The notes under the pieces are model-generated. The model ran no database searches, was not told the DNA's origin, and saw only the letters and a program-made list of their open reading frames with translations. The position numbers and the translations under genes were made by a program. A stretch of DNA of 64,000 bases, taken from positions 982,139 through 1,046,138 of the forward strand of contig VFFE01009164.1 of assembly GCA_008921705.1 (NCBI GenBank). Direction: 5' to 3'. Shown one piece after another: positions 48,463-59,750 of this stretch. Position 1 is the stretch's first letter, and the number at the start of each line of letters is the position of its first letter. The DNA is from Burhinus oedicnemus. Lineage: Eukaryota > Chordata > Aves > Charadriiformes > Burhinidae.

Positions 48463-51400
48463 GTGGCGGGGGTCTGGCAGCTTGGCCGTTCCTCCACAGG
48501 GCTACCTGCCGCTCCTCAGGCCACTCACCCCACAGCTGGACGCTGCAGGCACAGACTGCCCTGAGGGCCCCATTGTCCCCTGGGGAGGGGGCTTGTGGTG
48601 AAGTGGGATTTTGCTCCCCACACCACCATCAAGGTGGGGGTGAGGGCAGGTGGCAGGGCCGGAGCCTCCCCAGGCCTGTCCCAGCCCGGCTGCAGAATGG
48701 TGGCCCTGCCTCAGCACCAGGGTGGCTCTGAGCGGTCTCCAAGCCACCGAAAACGTCCCGGCCCCCAGGCCTCAGCTCTGCCTGGCCCACATGCAACCTA
48801 GCAGCCAAGCAACAGGGTGATATAAGTGGGAAGGTGTGGAAAAGTTTTAAAACTGTTAAAATTCAGGCTGATTTGTAAGGGTTTGTTACCGAACCCTGGG
48901 CACAAGCTGTTGCAACTGACAGCAATCGAGAACATCTCGTGGGCGAGATGCTCAGCTCCCGCTGATGCATAAGGGGACCAGAAAGCTGCTGTAATGGGGT
49001 CGATGAAGATTTTCCCTGCCATGGGGGAATCCCTTCGTTGCTTACATGTTAATGAAGAGAAAGCAAACAACAGAAAGTTTTGAAAATCTTTCACTCTATT
49101 CTCATTTACTCCACTTTTGACTGCTCGGTTTTTGCTTCCCTGAATCCTGTGATGTTTTTCTTTCACCATTTTTTCAGACAGCACTGATGAGCTGGGCTAC
49201 AAAGGAAATTATTTTGAGAGGAACAAACTGAAAGTTAGACAACTGTCTTTCCAAAAACAAACCCTGCACAAACCCTCCAAGATTCCTGTCATAAAAAAGC
49301 AGAAAAAGCCTTTCAGCAGCCTTTGCAGCCAGCTCAGTTTTAAGACTTTTTCCACAGTAAAATTCTTTAAAGCCTTTTGCACAAAAGAAAAAAAAAAGGA
49401 TAAACACTCTGCTTCTGCTAGCAAATAGCATCTCACTTGAGTTCTGGAAACTGAAATACCTAAGTACCTGTAGCAAGTGCATGGCAACACGAGCACCTGG
49501 CTTTGTTGCATTGTTTCTTACATCTATTCTTTGTGAGTATCAGCAGAATTATGTCTTTTTTTGTCACAGTAAGTCCTGGTGGCTCTGCTGATGTGCCATG
49601 AAACCGCTGGAGATTGTGGACCCCCAGTCAGTGTTTACCATTGTTCCAGGGATGTGTGTGAGCTGCAGAGTAAAAGGTCACTCAGAGTACTTGCTTTGGG
49701 GTTTTTTTTTCTCTCTGGGACAAGAACTGCTCATCTACACAGCACTAATGTTTTACCTGATGCCCCGAGAGGCAGAAACATGCTGCTAGAGTGTTTCCAG
49801 TTGGAGACCCACTGACGCCTCTTAGAAATCCTTATTGCATCCCTGAAAGCAAGACACACGCAGCCCTCCACTGCACTGCTCCGCTGTGACAGCACTTACA
49901 GCTGAGTGAGCGCAAAACCCGAAAGCTTCACAGAGCTTACTGCGTTTTCAGAAAAGCCAAAATACTGCAAGATTAGTTCTAGCCCAGCTTACCTGCTTTA
50001 AGAGTCTAATACGACAGCTTTGTTTTCAGCCTCCCATGCTTTGTCGCAGGGGCCATTTTGGGGAGGTGGGAACGGCTTAAAATGAAATTTGTGATCATTC
50101 CACATTTTGCTCTCATCTTACTTTAAAGATCCATTAAAGCTCAAATTAAGCAAGACTCCTGCTGTTAGCCCAGTCAGCTGTGAATGGGTCTGTGCAACTG
50201 TTACATATCCTTTGAAAGTAATGGAGTAGCAGGAAAAAAAACCTGCTAAGACTTCCCTTTTGATATAGAAGGATTTTTACTGCAAGGATTTTCGTTTGTT
50301 TTAAGGCTTTGATTGCTTAAATATTTTCAGAGAAGAAAGCATACATGATTCTTAATTGCTTCCTAAATTGGGAAGCTGCTATATCTTAAGCAGAGAATTA
50401 AATTATTGTGTTCTTATTGAGGATCTGTGTCTTGCTAATCTTCCAGATAAAATGAACTCTGGAGTGAAAGTCATTAATCATGATATCTTAATAACATACA
50501 CTTCAAAAGAAGCATATACCCTTTCAGACTACTAAGATACTGTCAGTGAAAACAAAACGTAATGTGACATGCTGGGGACATCTAGTGGAGAAAAAGTAAA
50601 ATAGTAAAAATACACAACGGGAACGTTGCCTGCTGTTACAGTAAAATCAAAATCAGGACTCATACGACTAAGGAAAGGCTCACTCTATTTAAACTCTAAA
50701 TTAAATGTTTCCAGACAAACGAAAACTGTTTTCTGTTTCTAGAAGAGCCAGCTATGCCTTTGTAGTTGCCTTTAAATAATACATTATAATTAATTTAATT
50801 CCATTTTGGATGTGGGAGTTTATTTCACGTTTTTTCTATAGTTTTATTTATTTGGCAAATAAATTGTATACCTTTATTTCATATTCCTTGCCTGTGATAA
50901 AAAAAAGAGAATACTTGCCAAATACTAGTTGCCAACTATTTTACTAATTTTGAGATGTTAGGAGTGGTACATACAGATAGCTCAAATATTCCTTTCTTGT
51001 CAGAATTAAAGCTGTCAATGAAGTTGATTTGTACCACTAATATTACCAGTGTTATTAAATTTAATATTTGATGTTTTATATATGACCTTACAACCCAACT
51101 TGGTTTTGGAGCTGTACCATCATACTAGGGAGCAAAATCGTTACTTTCACTACCCTTACCACAGATTCAGACTACTGAGTCCTTGTCAAGAATAATTTCA
51201 AATCTCCAGAGAGTGACATTGACTTGCACGGGCTCCAGTGAGACGGGTATACCTTGAGGTTGGGCAATTGAAGGAGCCTGCAGATTTTAGAACACACGTG
51301 GAAGTAGTATCAAAAACATTACTGAGCTGCCGTTATGATTACAGACATACACACAGTAACCACCTTCCCATCTATCTCGCTTCACTTACATACCCAATTC

Positions 51401-51566
51401 ACTCATGAACAAACCCACATAGATATGTACATGCAGGCTTGTAATATGCCAAATCACTGCTTATGGGAGGAGCTGGAGACTGATTTCAGGAGCCAAAGCC
51501 AAAGAGAACCACCTAGTCCTGAGCAAGGCTTCAGACTGGGAAGCATGGGAGGAAAAGTGTTATGAT
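48463..51566. other. Intergenic, GC-rich patch then AT-rich DNA
   Basis: Positions 48463-48800 are unusually GC-rich with a few CpGs and no recognised element or gene. The rest is AT-rich with no gene. A CTCF-like motif reads on the minus strand at 50577-50588 (CCACTAGATGTC, 11 of 12 to the core). Confidence 0.5.
50577..50588 (-). promoter_or_regulatory. CTCF-like core motif
   Basis: The minus strand reads CCACTAGATGTC, 11 of 12 matches to CCASYAGRKGGC, in the same orientation as the motifs at 32.5 and 34.2 kb. Confidence 0.3.
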
Positions 51567-51655
51567 ATAATCATAGAACCATAGAATGGTTTGGGTTGGA
51601 AGGGATCTTTAAAGATCACCTATTTCCAAGTCCCCTGCTGCTGGCAAGGACATAA
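51567..51655 (-). mobile_element. CR1 3'-tail fragment
   Basis: ATCATAGAACCATAGAATGG then TTTGGGTTGGAAGGGATC and AAAGATCACCTATTTCCAAG mark an inverted CR1 tail of about 90 bp. 5' truncated, non-coding. Confidence 0.9.
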
Positions 51656-52373
51656 TACTGGAGTATAGCTAAATGCCGAGGCCCCACAGGGAAGCAGGAC
51701 ACCATTGATACATGTTGATTTACATTTTTGTTGGTGAAAGATGTTTACATTTTAGGGCCAACAGTAGCAGTAGTTTCAGACAGGGATATTGGGTAGTGCC
51801 TCTGTAAAGAAGCAGAGAAGCGTAGCTTGTGAAACAGCCATGTTAAGAAAGAACTGGGTTACTTTGGATCTGAAACTTGAGACAACCAGGAAAGAGATAG
51901 CAGTTCCTCAGAGGTATTGTTCAAGCTAATCTACTCAGTCTATAGTGTATTTTTCTCAGTGCATGAAGGGATCTTTGGATAAAAGAAATGGTACCACAGC
52001 TCTTTATCTTAGTGTAGATGTTTTGAGGTAGTTCTCCAGAATGGCAAAATCTACAATTACTGTTAAAGGGGAAAAGTCAAATAACTGTACACAAGTCCTG
52101 AGCCTTCCCCATTGAGAGTTATTATAAAAAGCAGTAATCAGAAAGGCAGGTAGGTTGAGGAAGAGTTATCCGTAATCAAGGGTAAAATTTGCTGCCTTAA
52201 TTCCCTAAAACAGAATAAATGCTATGATAATCCTGTCTCCCACAAAATGGGTTACACTAGCGAAGTGTAACCAGTCCTGATTACTGTTTTCCAAAGACTT
52301 GTGAGAAAAATGTGTGATCAGGTACTATGACTATGACCTCTACTGTAAGATCAGTGGATGAAGAGACTCAATA
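51656..52373. other. Intergenic, nothing recognised
   Basis: Unique-looking AT-rich sequence between two CR1 tails. Confidence 0.5.
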
Positions 52374-52768
52374 CAGAATCATAGAATCATGGAATCATCT
52401 AGGTTGGAAGAGACCTTTAAGATCATTGAGTCCAACCATCAACTTAACTGCCAAAAAACACCACTAAACCATGTCCCTCAGCACCATGTCTACCTGTCTT
52501 TTAAATACCTCCAGGGATGACAATTCCATGACTTCCCTGGGCCCCTTGTTCCAATGTTTGATAACCCTTTCGGTGAAGAAATTTTTCCTAATATCCAATC
52601 TAAACTACCCCTGGCATAACTTGAGGCCATTTCCTCTTGTCCTATTGCCTGTTACTTGGGAGAAGACACCGACACAGACCTCTCTATAACCTCCTTTCAG
52701 GTAGTTGTAGGGAGCGGTAAGGTCTCCCCTGACCGTCCTTTTTTCCAGACTAAACAACCCCAGTTTAG
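52374..52768 (-). mobile_element. CR1 LINE 3' end, 5' truncated
   Basis: Inverted CR1 end from AGAATCATAGAATCATGG (repeated 8-bp tail) through CATCTAGGTTGGAAGAGACC and the 3' UTR to CCTTTTTTCCAGACTAAACA near 52760. The TTGAGTCCAACCATCAACTT segment links it to the subfamily of the fragment at 1946-2047. Confidence 0.95.
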
Positions 52769-54739
52769 TAATATATGATAAAATTTTCAGGTATTGGGAT
52801 CTATGGGACTGTGATAAACTGTTACTTTATCTCCTGTTTGTTTACAGAAATTGTCCTCAGAAATCTTCCCTTCTGCATTCTGCATTTTATAAGGACTGCA
52901 GGGATAGTAAAAGCCTCTTTGAAGGAAGAATCAGTAATGAAAGCATGACAGTTATTTAAGTAAGATTTTAAGCTTAAAAGAAAAGTAAGATTTGCCAAGA
53001 CTATGCAGCACATATCTAAATCACACAGTCTAACTCTTACTCCAGTAAGAACCAGTCCATTAGGGTCTCTAAGTAGCTAAATGAGGCAAACTATGTTTTT
53101 GGGGTGGTTTTCAGATATTTCACACTGAGGCAGTTCATATTATAGTTCTGATGAAACTACACATGAACAGGAAATAATTTGGACCTAGTAGTGTCTGCAC
53201 AGTGGATTAAGGAAAAAAAAATCAGCTTCTGTTAGACCAAATAGGATCGAAGATTGTTTTCCTGCTGTAACCAGAATCTCTCTTGGATCAGTAGACCTTT
53301 TTAATAGAAGGAGCATCTGTCCTTCCATTAAATCAGAAATGTCCTTCCATAAAACAGAAATCAGTCCTGTAAGCAGGTTGTCTCTGGGTGATGACCACGG
53401 TCAGATTTTCTATTTCTAACCCTTATATGAGTTACTGAGCAAACTGCCGGTGAAATTGGAGACATTTTGAAGACAGAGGCTAAACAAACTTTTCGGTCTG
53501 TAGTGCTTCCCTGCTAGTGCTACTGGGACCCAACACTAATGGGTCTTTGCAAAACTAGAAAGGCTTAAATTCTCCCCCTAGGACTGGTGAGATTTATAAC
53601 AAGCTAAGTGTTATTGGCCTCTAGACTTGGTTTCAGCACCTGGTGAACCAACTTCTTGAAAAGAATGAAGATTTTTGCCCAATGATATATTAATAACAAC
53701 TTGTTTCTGTCTGAGCAGAAGAAAAACATGTTCCCAAGGGTAATGATGAGTTCGATCACCTTCAAGATAAGGCACTGACTGCAAAGACTGAAAAATATAA
53801 AGCGGGATTGTTAGAACTGATTTGTCAAAGTGACACACAGTCATATAAAGCCACATTTAGCATGGGTGGGACCTACAGAGAGTTGGTGAAGACCCCAAGA
53901 GCATGCCTGGTCCCTTTTAAAACATCGGACTTTTATGGGAGATCTGTGCCTTGTTCAAATTCTGTTGGCTTAGGTAATAATAAAGCCAACATTTTCTGAA
54001 CTCATTAATGTGAAGTCTTTGTATGGCACTTAGAGTAGCACAACATAAAAATCCAGGTCTGGTAACTACAGATTTTGATTAAACTTCCAGAAACTTCTCA
54101 GTCACAGATCTCTCAAAGTACTGTGCTGATACAGAGTACTGCTAGGGCAGGAAGATAACCAATTCTGTACTTGGGAAAATAAGAAAATCTTGCTTGCCAA
54201 GAAAGTTACTTGTAACTGTTGAAAAAGAAGGCCCTGAAATTTTTTATTCTTTAAAAGATGGGTATCCTGACAATATTTTTGTCTAGGCGCTAATCTTTTG
54301 CCCTCTGTGCTGTTTAAAACAAACACTTCTAGTATTTTACCTGCTTGATTTGAAAAAGCTGGACATTGCAACTGCAAATTTCTTCATGTTTCTCATGTCA
54401 TAAAGTGATTTTGGAGATGCTCAAAAATTTTTGGAAGAACAAATGAAACAACAGTCTAGTGAAATATTGATATAATAGAGTCAAGGCAGGGTAATTAGCA
54501 CAGGAAAATACTGGTGAGATCAACCAGGTAGCGTGTTGGGGACTTTTCAGCCCTGTCATTCTGTTTATCAAACCCGCTCCTGAAAACCTCCAATGATGTT
54601 TTCCAAGTAGCCTATTGAAATACTTGAGTATCTTCATCCTTAAAAGGTTCTTATTCGTAGCAAGCCTTAATCCTTGTAGTTTTCATCAAATCTGCAGAGG
54701 ACATAAAGAACAGTGGGTGTCGTACTACCTATAAAACTC
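52769..54739. other. Intergenic, nothing recognised
   Basis: AT-rich, with short random-looking open frames only. No element end or gene identified. Confidence 0.5.
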
Positions 54740-55213
54740 TTTCATGTATTAAAAACATATTCCCAAGTTTCCTCTAAATGTTTTCTCTTTTTTTTGGATT
54801 AAAATAGAACAGTTCTTTTAACATACCTTGCAGATCATATTTTCTAAATCTCTTAAATTCTTGTTATCTGCTGGATATCCCAATGGAGAGGTAATCTCTG
54901 TACTATGTTGCAGTGCCCAAAAGTGAACACTGCACTGCAAGTGACATCTCTCCTATGCTGAACAACTCTCATGTAGATGATGCTCCTCAAAAATGCATCC
55001 TGGAATGTCCTTTTCCAATAGTATCACATTCTTGCCTTTAATTAAATGTTTGATTCACTGAAAGCCCAGGCACTTTTTTCAGTATTGCTGACTAGTCAGC
55101 TATTCCCCTGTTGTGTTTATGTGTTTGAATGTTCCTTACTAAGCACCTTACTTAGCCTTTATTGAATTTCATCATGTTGATTTCAAGCCATGCCTTTCAT
55201 TTATTAACATTGC
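54740..55213 (-). mobile_element. Ancient CR1-type LINE, 3' portion (left of LTR insertion)
   Basis: The plus strand shows a diverged inverted LINE pattern in the usual order: TGCAGATCATATTTTCTAAA, then TGCAGTGCCCAAAAGTGAAC, and TTATTGAATTTCATCATGTT near 55155. These match the post-RT part of old CR1 (L3-like) elements shared among birds and reptiles. It breaks off at 55213 at an LTR boundary and resumes after about 56250. Confidence 0.65.
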
Positions 55214-55513
55214 TGTCATAGTTTAGGCCAGACTGGCCACTGAAATGAAAGACAGATGCTGTCCCCCATCTCTCTCTCCAAGGAGAGGAGGGAGAGAGAA
55301 AAAGAGACTTATGAATTTAGGGAAAAATTAAACTACTTTAATATTAACAATACATTAATTAATATTAATAATAAATTAATTAACATTAATAATAAAATAA
55401 AAATAAAATAATGAAATATTTACAATATATACAAAACTGTATCAAGCTCCCAGGATGCTGATCACATCACCGGCAGGCACCGGGAAAGTCCCAAACTGGA
55501 CTCAGTGACAGAC
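55214..55513 (-). mobile_element. Partial LTR in inverted orientation (3' part only)
   Basis: On the minus strand this is a diverged copy of the 3' portion of the LTR at 55516-56245. Shared blocks in order include GGGACTTTCCC, GCCGGTGATGTGATCA, GGGAGCTTGATACAGTTTTG, ATTAAAGTAGTTTAATT and TAAGTCTCT. The outer end begins TGTCATAGTTTAGGCC on the plus strand, so this LTR ends in ...ATGACA. The U3-side part is missing. Divergence with indels shows it is a separate copy, not a recent duplicate. Confidence 0.75.
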
Positions 55514-55515
55514 GG

Positions 55516-56245
55516 TGTCCTGGTTTGAGGTAAAACAGGACCAATTTTGTTCAGTAACTCTACTTTTTAGCTAGGCCTCTTCTAACTGCTGAAATTAACA
55601 GCATGTTGTGCAGAAAACTGTTCACTCTCAGAGTGATAAGACCCATGTTTATAGCTGATGCCAAGGAATGGGATGCAGAGAGGCTCTTGCTTATACTTAT
55701 TGCTAGAACAAGCAAGGCCAGCCAGCTTTGTTATGTGCCCCGTTGGAGGCTGGGAAGCGGAAAAGCATAGAGTGGTCACACCTGTGGGGAGGAGTGGACA
55801 GGACAGGTGACCCAAAACTGACCAACAAGGGTATTCCATCCTGTCTGCCTCATGGTCAGTATAAAAGCTGAGGGATCAAAGGGTCAGGGCGCTTTCTTCA
55901 ATGGCCGGTGTCCGAGGAGGACTCTGTCTGCTTGTCCGCTTTTGATCCTGATCCTGAATCCAGATCCGGAATTCAGTTCCTGTCTGTCAATGAATCCAGT
56001 CTGGGACTTTCCCAGTGCCCGCCGGTGATGTGATCATCGTTGTGGGAGCTTGATACAGTTTTGTATGCATTTCATTATTTTCTTTTTATTAGTAATATTT
56101 CATTAAAGTAGTTTAATTCCTTCTAAACTCTTAAGTCTCTCTTTTTTCTCTCTCTCTCCTGCCTCCCTTCAAAGCGAAGCAGGGGAGAGACAACATCTGT
56201 CGTTCTACCTGATTGGGCCAATCTAGCCAGTTGCCAATCTAGCTT
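55516..56245 (+). mobile_element. Solo-LTR-like endogenous retrovirus element
   Basis: It begins TGTCCTGGTTTGAGG, a start typical of avian endogenous retrovirus LTRs. It has a TATAAAAG box at 55860-55867 and an ATTAAA poly(A)-type signal at 56102-56107, consistent with U3-R-U5 order. The 3' end is unclear, about 56215-56245. The 5 bp before the start (GACGG) and a GACAG after TTCTGACA near 56270 could be an imperfect target duplication. No internal retroviral genes are attached. An inverted partial copy abuts its left end. Confidence 0.75.
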
Positions 56246-56249
56246 GTTG

Positions 56250-57265
56250 CTTGATGTCTTCTGACAGACAGATAATTTTTGATGACTCCCTTGTGAGTGC
56301 TTTCTTTTTCCTGGGTAGTTACACACCTATTTCGTGATGTTTATCTATACGTACCCTGTATTCGTGTATTTTGCTAGCAAGAATGGTATTTAAAATGGTG
56401 TCAGTAGCCTTACTAAGTACAGTGCCTATCAAGTATCTGATCAAATCTCACCCTTTGTGAGTGCTGAAGCAAAGATGATACTAACTTTTCAGCCTTTACT
56501 ATATGCTGTTCTCTTTTCTTCCGTGTTAAGCAGTAGACATTCTTTTCCTTGTCATCTTCCCATTTCTAAAATATTTTTCTTGTTGCATTTTGTGTTTCTG
56601 GTTAGATCAAACTCATATTCACTTTGATCTATGCTGCATCTTATTGCTTTATAGTCTCTTTTACGTCTATACCTGTAGGTCCTTGTTCCTGCTTTTGTAT
56701 TTATATTTATATTTTTCAGATTTCCTTTTTCTTTTCCTAGCCCTTAAAGAGCTTTTGATGGAGCCATATTGGTCTCTTTCTGTACTCCATATGTTTCCTT
56801 GGCATCACGACAGTCTACCATTGTATCTTTAATATAGTCCCTTTCAGTAACTGCAAACTCTCTTGCAGTCCTTTTTTCCTTAGAATATCTTCCCAAGAGA
56901 CCCTACCTTCCAGTTCCCTCAGTTTGATGAAGTCTGCTTTTTTGAACTCCATTGTCCTTATTCTGCTGGTCTCATTCCTCCTTTTCTTTAGATTTGTGAA
57001 CTCTATAGTTTTGTAATCACTGTCACCAAAATTACCTTCTACCTTCAGCTTCTCAACCAGATCCTCCCTATTAGTCAGAATCAGTTCTAAACCAGCTGCA
57101 AGTTTCTCAGTACCTTCTTCCATCTTCCTAAAAGAAAGTTGTCCTCAACATGTCCTGAAAGCCTACTGGACTTTCTTCTTCCTGACATTATTTTTCAGCA
57201 CATATCTGTGTATAATTCAAGTCTCCCATTACTATAAGTAAGAGGGCACCCTTTGGATGCTTCTG
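56250..57265 (-). mobile_element. Ancient CR1-type LINE, 5' portion (right of LTR insertion)
   Basis: Continuation of the LINE at 54740-55213. It shows a diverged inverted RT segment (near TTACTAAG, 56410), a linker segment near 56470-56700, and the end of the endonuclease domain at 56815-57123. About 0.2 kb of LINE expected around the LTR site is missing, and RT parts are deleted. Confidence 0.65.
56815..57123 (-). pseudogene. LINE endonuclease C-terminal remnant
   Basis: An open minus-strand stretch of about 100 codons matches the end of CR1-type endonuclease plus linker: LELILTNREDLVEKL, then GNFGDSDYKTIEF and RTMEFKKADFIKLREL, ending VSWEDILRKKGLQES. The catalytic SDH triplet of CR1 endonuclease reads SDY here. 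The frame breaks shortly after. Compare RRGAVLDLVLINKEG and GCSDHEMVEF in the young CR1 at 15445. Confidence 0.8.
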
Positions 57266-58319
57266 TTACTTACAAAAAACCCACCCAAAAAAGCACTAAA
57301 CCCCACTCTTCTATGTCCTTCTGATGAGGTTATTTCTAGCAGGTCCTATTATGACATTGCCTTTATTTTTTCCTTTTTACCTTTTTCTTGAGACGCTCAA
57401 TGCACCTCTCACCTCTTCTGGCAGTTGAGTAAGGATCTACATTTTTGATGTACAGTGTGGCATCTTCTTCTTTTTCCCCAAAGCCTGTCTTTCATAAACA
57501 AAGTGTAGCCCTTTATCCCAGCAGTTAGAGGAAATAGCATGGAAACATGACCATTACACAGCACTCATAGACAGCTGCTTAGTCCAACTGGGACTGTTTC
57601 TGTCTCACAATCAATAGCTACCTTAGTTCTAGGGAATCAGAAGACTTCAGAAATTTCCTCTGTTTTGTCATACTCTTCTCTGTGATTTTTCACCTGAATG
57701 AAACACATTTTAACAAGTTTGAGGCTTAGTAAAGTTGGAAAATTAGCTTCTTGAGCAGAATGCCTTTAATGATTTACACCATACACTATCATGGTGAGAA
57801 TTTCTACCTTAAATCTAGAGCTAACTGGTATTAACCGGCCAGAAGATCATGTAATAAACAGAGATTGTAATATAAACACCAGATCTTAGGGGAGGGAGAC
57901 AGGGTAATTTTCCAGCACAGCAGGGTTGATTTTTCTTTTCAGTTTCAAAATTCCAGCCCATTCCTACTGCAATAGGGTCCCTTTAGCTGTGAGTATGTTT
58001 ATTTGAAAAGCTACAGAAATATTCATAACATTGATGTAGCTCTCTAACCTAGTGCTGGTTATTTGGATTACCCAGGTTATGAACAAGCCACACCAGTCCA
58101 CTGACATCACCCTTCCCAACACTGAAAGAGTTTTTTATGTTTTCATGGTGGAAAATACAGCCTCTCCCTGTCTGGTAAATAGTTTTAATCCAAACAGCAA
58201 GTGATGCCAGCTACAGGGCTCCCCTGGGATTATTCTGTGACTGTGGAAACTAATTCAGAGCATTTATCACTGTGCTAGAAGTTGTTCCTGGTGTCTTTGA
58301 TTCATCTGCACTGAAAAAA
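57266..58319. other. Intergenic, nothing recognised
   Basis: Unique-looking DNA between the ancient LINE and the next CR1. No gene or element seen. Confidence 0.5.
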
Positions 58320-59750
58320 CACAGAGTCACTGACTGGTTGAAGTTGAAGGACCTCTGGGGATCACCTAGTCCACCTCACCTGCTCGAAACAGGGTCAGCT
58401 ACAGCACATTGCCCATGGCCGTGTCAGTTGGCTTTTGAATATCTGCAATGATGGTGGTTCCAAAACCTTCCTAGGCAACCCGCTGCAGTGTTTGAACAGT
58501 AAAACACTTTTTTCTTACATTTAATTGGAATTTGGCCTGTCCCTAGGCACCACTGAGAAGAGTCTGGCTGTATCTTCTTTACTCCCCACCATCAGGCATT
58601 TAGTCTTCTCCAGGCTGACCAGTCCCAGCCCTCTCAGCCTCTTCACACAGCTCATATGCTCCAAGCCCTTCATCATCTTCATGGTCTTCTTCTATACTCC
58701 CTCCAGTATGCCTGTGTCTCTCTTGCACTGAGGAGCCCAGATCTGGACCCAGCACTCCAGCTGTTGCCTTCCCAGTGATGACAACATCACACCCTCGACT
58801 TGCAGGCAATATGATGCTGTTCCTGATGCAGCCCAGGAGAGACAGTTAGCCTTCCTTGCTGTTAGGGCTCATTGCTGCGTCATTGTCTACCAGAACCCCC
58901 AGGGGCCTTCTCTGCGAAGCTCCTTTCCCACCAGTCATCCACCAGACTGTACTAGTGAATGTGGTTTTTCTCCCCAGGGCTATTTACCATTACTTGAACT
59001 TCTTGAGATTCTTGTCTGCCCATTTCTCCAGGTTACTGTGGTCCCCCTGAACAGCAGCGCAACCATCTACTGTATCAATCACTTCCCCCAGTTTTGTATC
59101 TTCTTAGTCTTGCTAAGGGTGCAGTCTGTCCCATCACCTAGGTCATTAATGAAGATGTTAAACCATATTGGACCCAGTATTGACCCCTGGGGGACACTGC
59201 TGACGACTGGCCACCAGATGGTCTTTGTGCCACTTTGAGTCCAGCGTTTCAGGCAGTTTTTAGTCTACCTTACCGTGCGCTTGTCTAGTCTGAAGTTCAT
59301 CCTTTTGTCTATGAGTATGTTATGGCAGACTGAAGTCAAGATAGACATCCACTATTCTTCCCTTGTTCACCAAGGTAGTCATATCACTGTAGAAGGCTAT
59401 CAGGCTGGTCAGACATGATTTCCTCTTTGTAAATCCATGATGACTGCTCCCAGTCACCTTCCTGTGCTTAACTTCTTTGTAAATGGCTTTCAGAAGGTTT
59501 TGCTCCATCAGCTTCACAGAGATCGAGGTGAGACTGACTGGTCTGTTTTTCCCTGCATCCTCCTTCTTACCCTTCTTGAAGGTAGTAGTGACATTTGCTT
59601 TCTTTCAGGAAAGATATTCAAGAGTGGCCTCACAATGACATACTATAAGTCACATGCACTTTTTTCGTGTCCAGTTTTTTAAATGTTCCCTCATCTGATC
59701 TTTCTCCAGCAAGGGTAAATCTGGTTGATCCAGAGAAATGCCAAAACAGG
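58320..59750 (-). mobile_element. CR1 LINE, 3' 1.4 kb, inverted
   Basis: From an inverted tail (GTTGAAGTTGAAGGACCTCT, ATCACCTAGTCCACCTCACC) through the 3' UTR and ORF2 to a start inside the RT fingers near 59745. The 8-bp tail is eroded. Sequence blocks GTCTTCTCCAGGCTGACCAG and CCCAGATCTGGACCCAGCAC are typical inverted CR1. Confidence 0.9.
58540..59750 (-). pseudogene. CR1 ORF2 remnant (reverse transcriptase)
   Basis: The minus-strand open stretch 59320-59517 encodes an RT segment (SSHHGFTKRKSCLTSLIAFY, then VDVYLDFS) that ends where motif A should continue. The SGVPQGS-type loop region follows out of frame near 59190-59220, and the FADD catalytic box is destroyed near 59090. Stops and frameshifts make it inactive. 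Confidence 0.8.

Noticed and set aside
58600..58809. Minus-strand frame with a charged repetitive product
   Set aside because: It lies in a CR1 fragment in a frame unrelated to ORF2.
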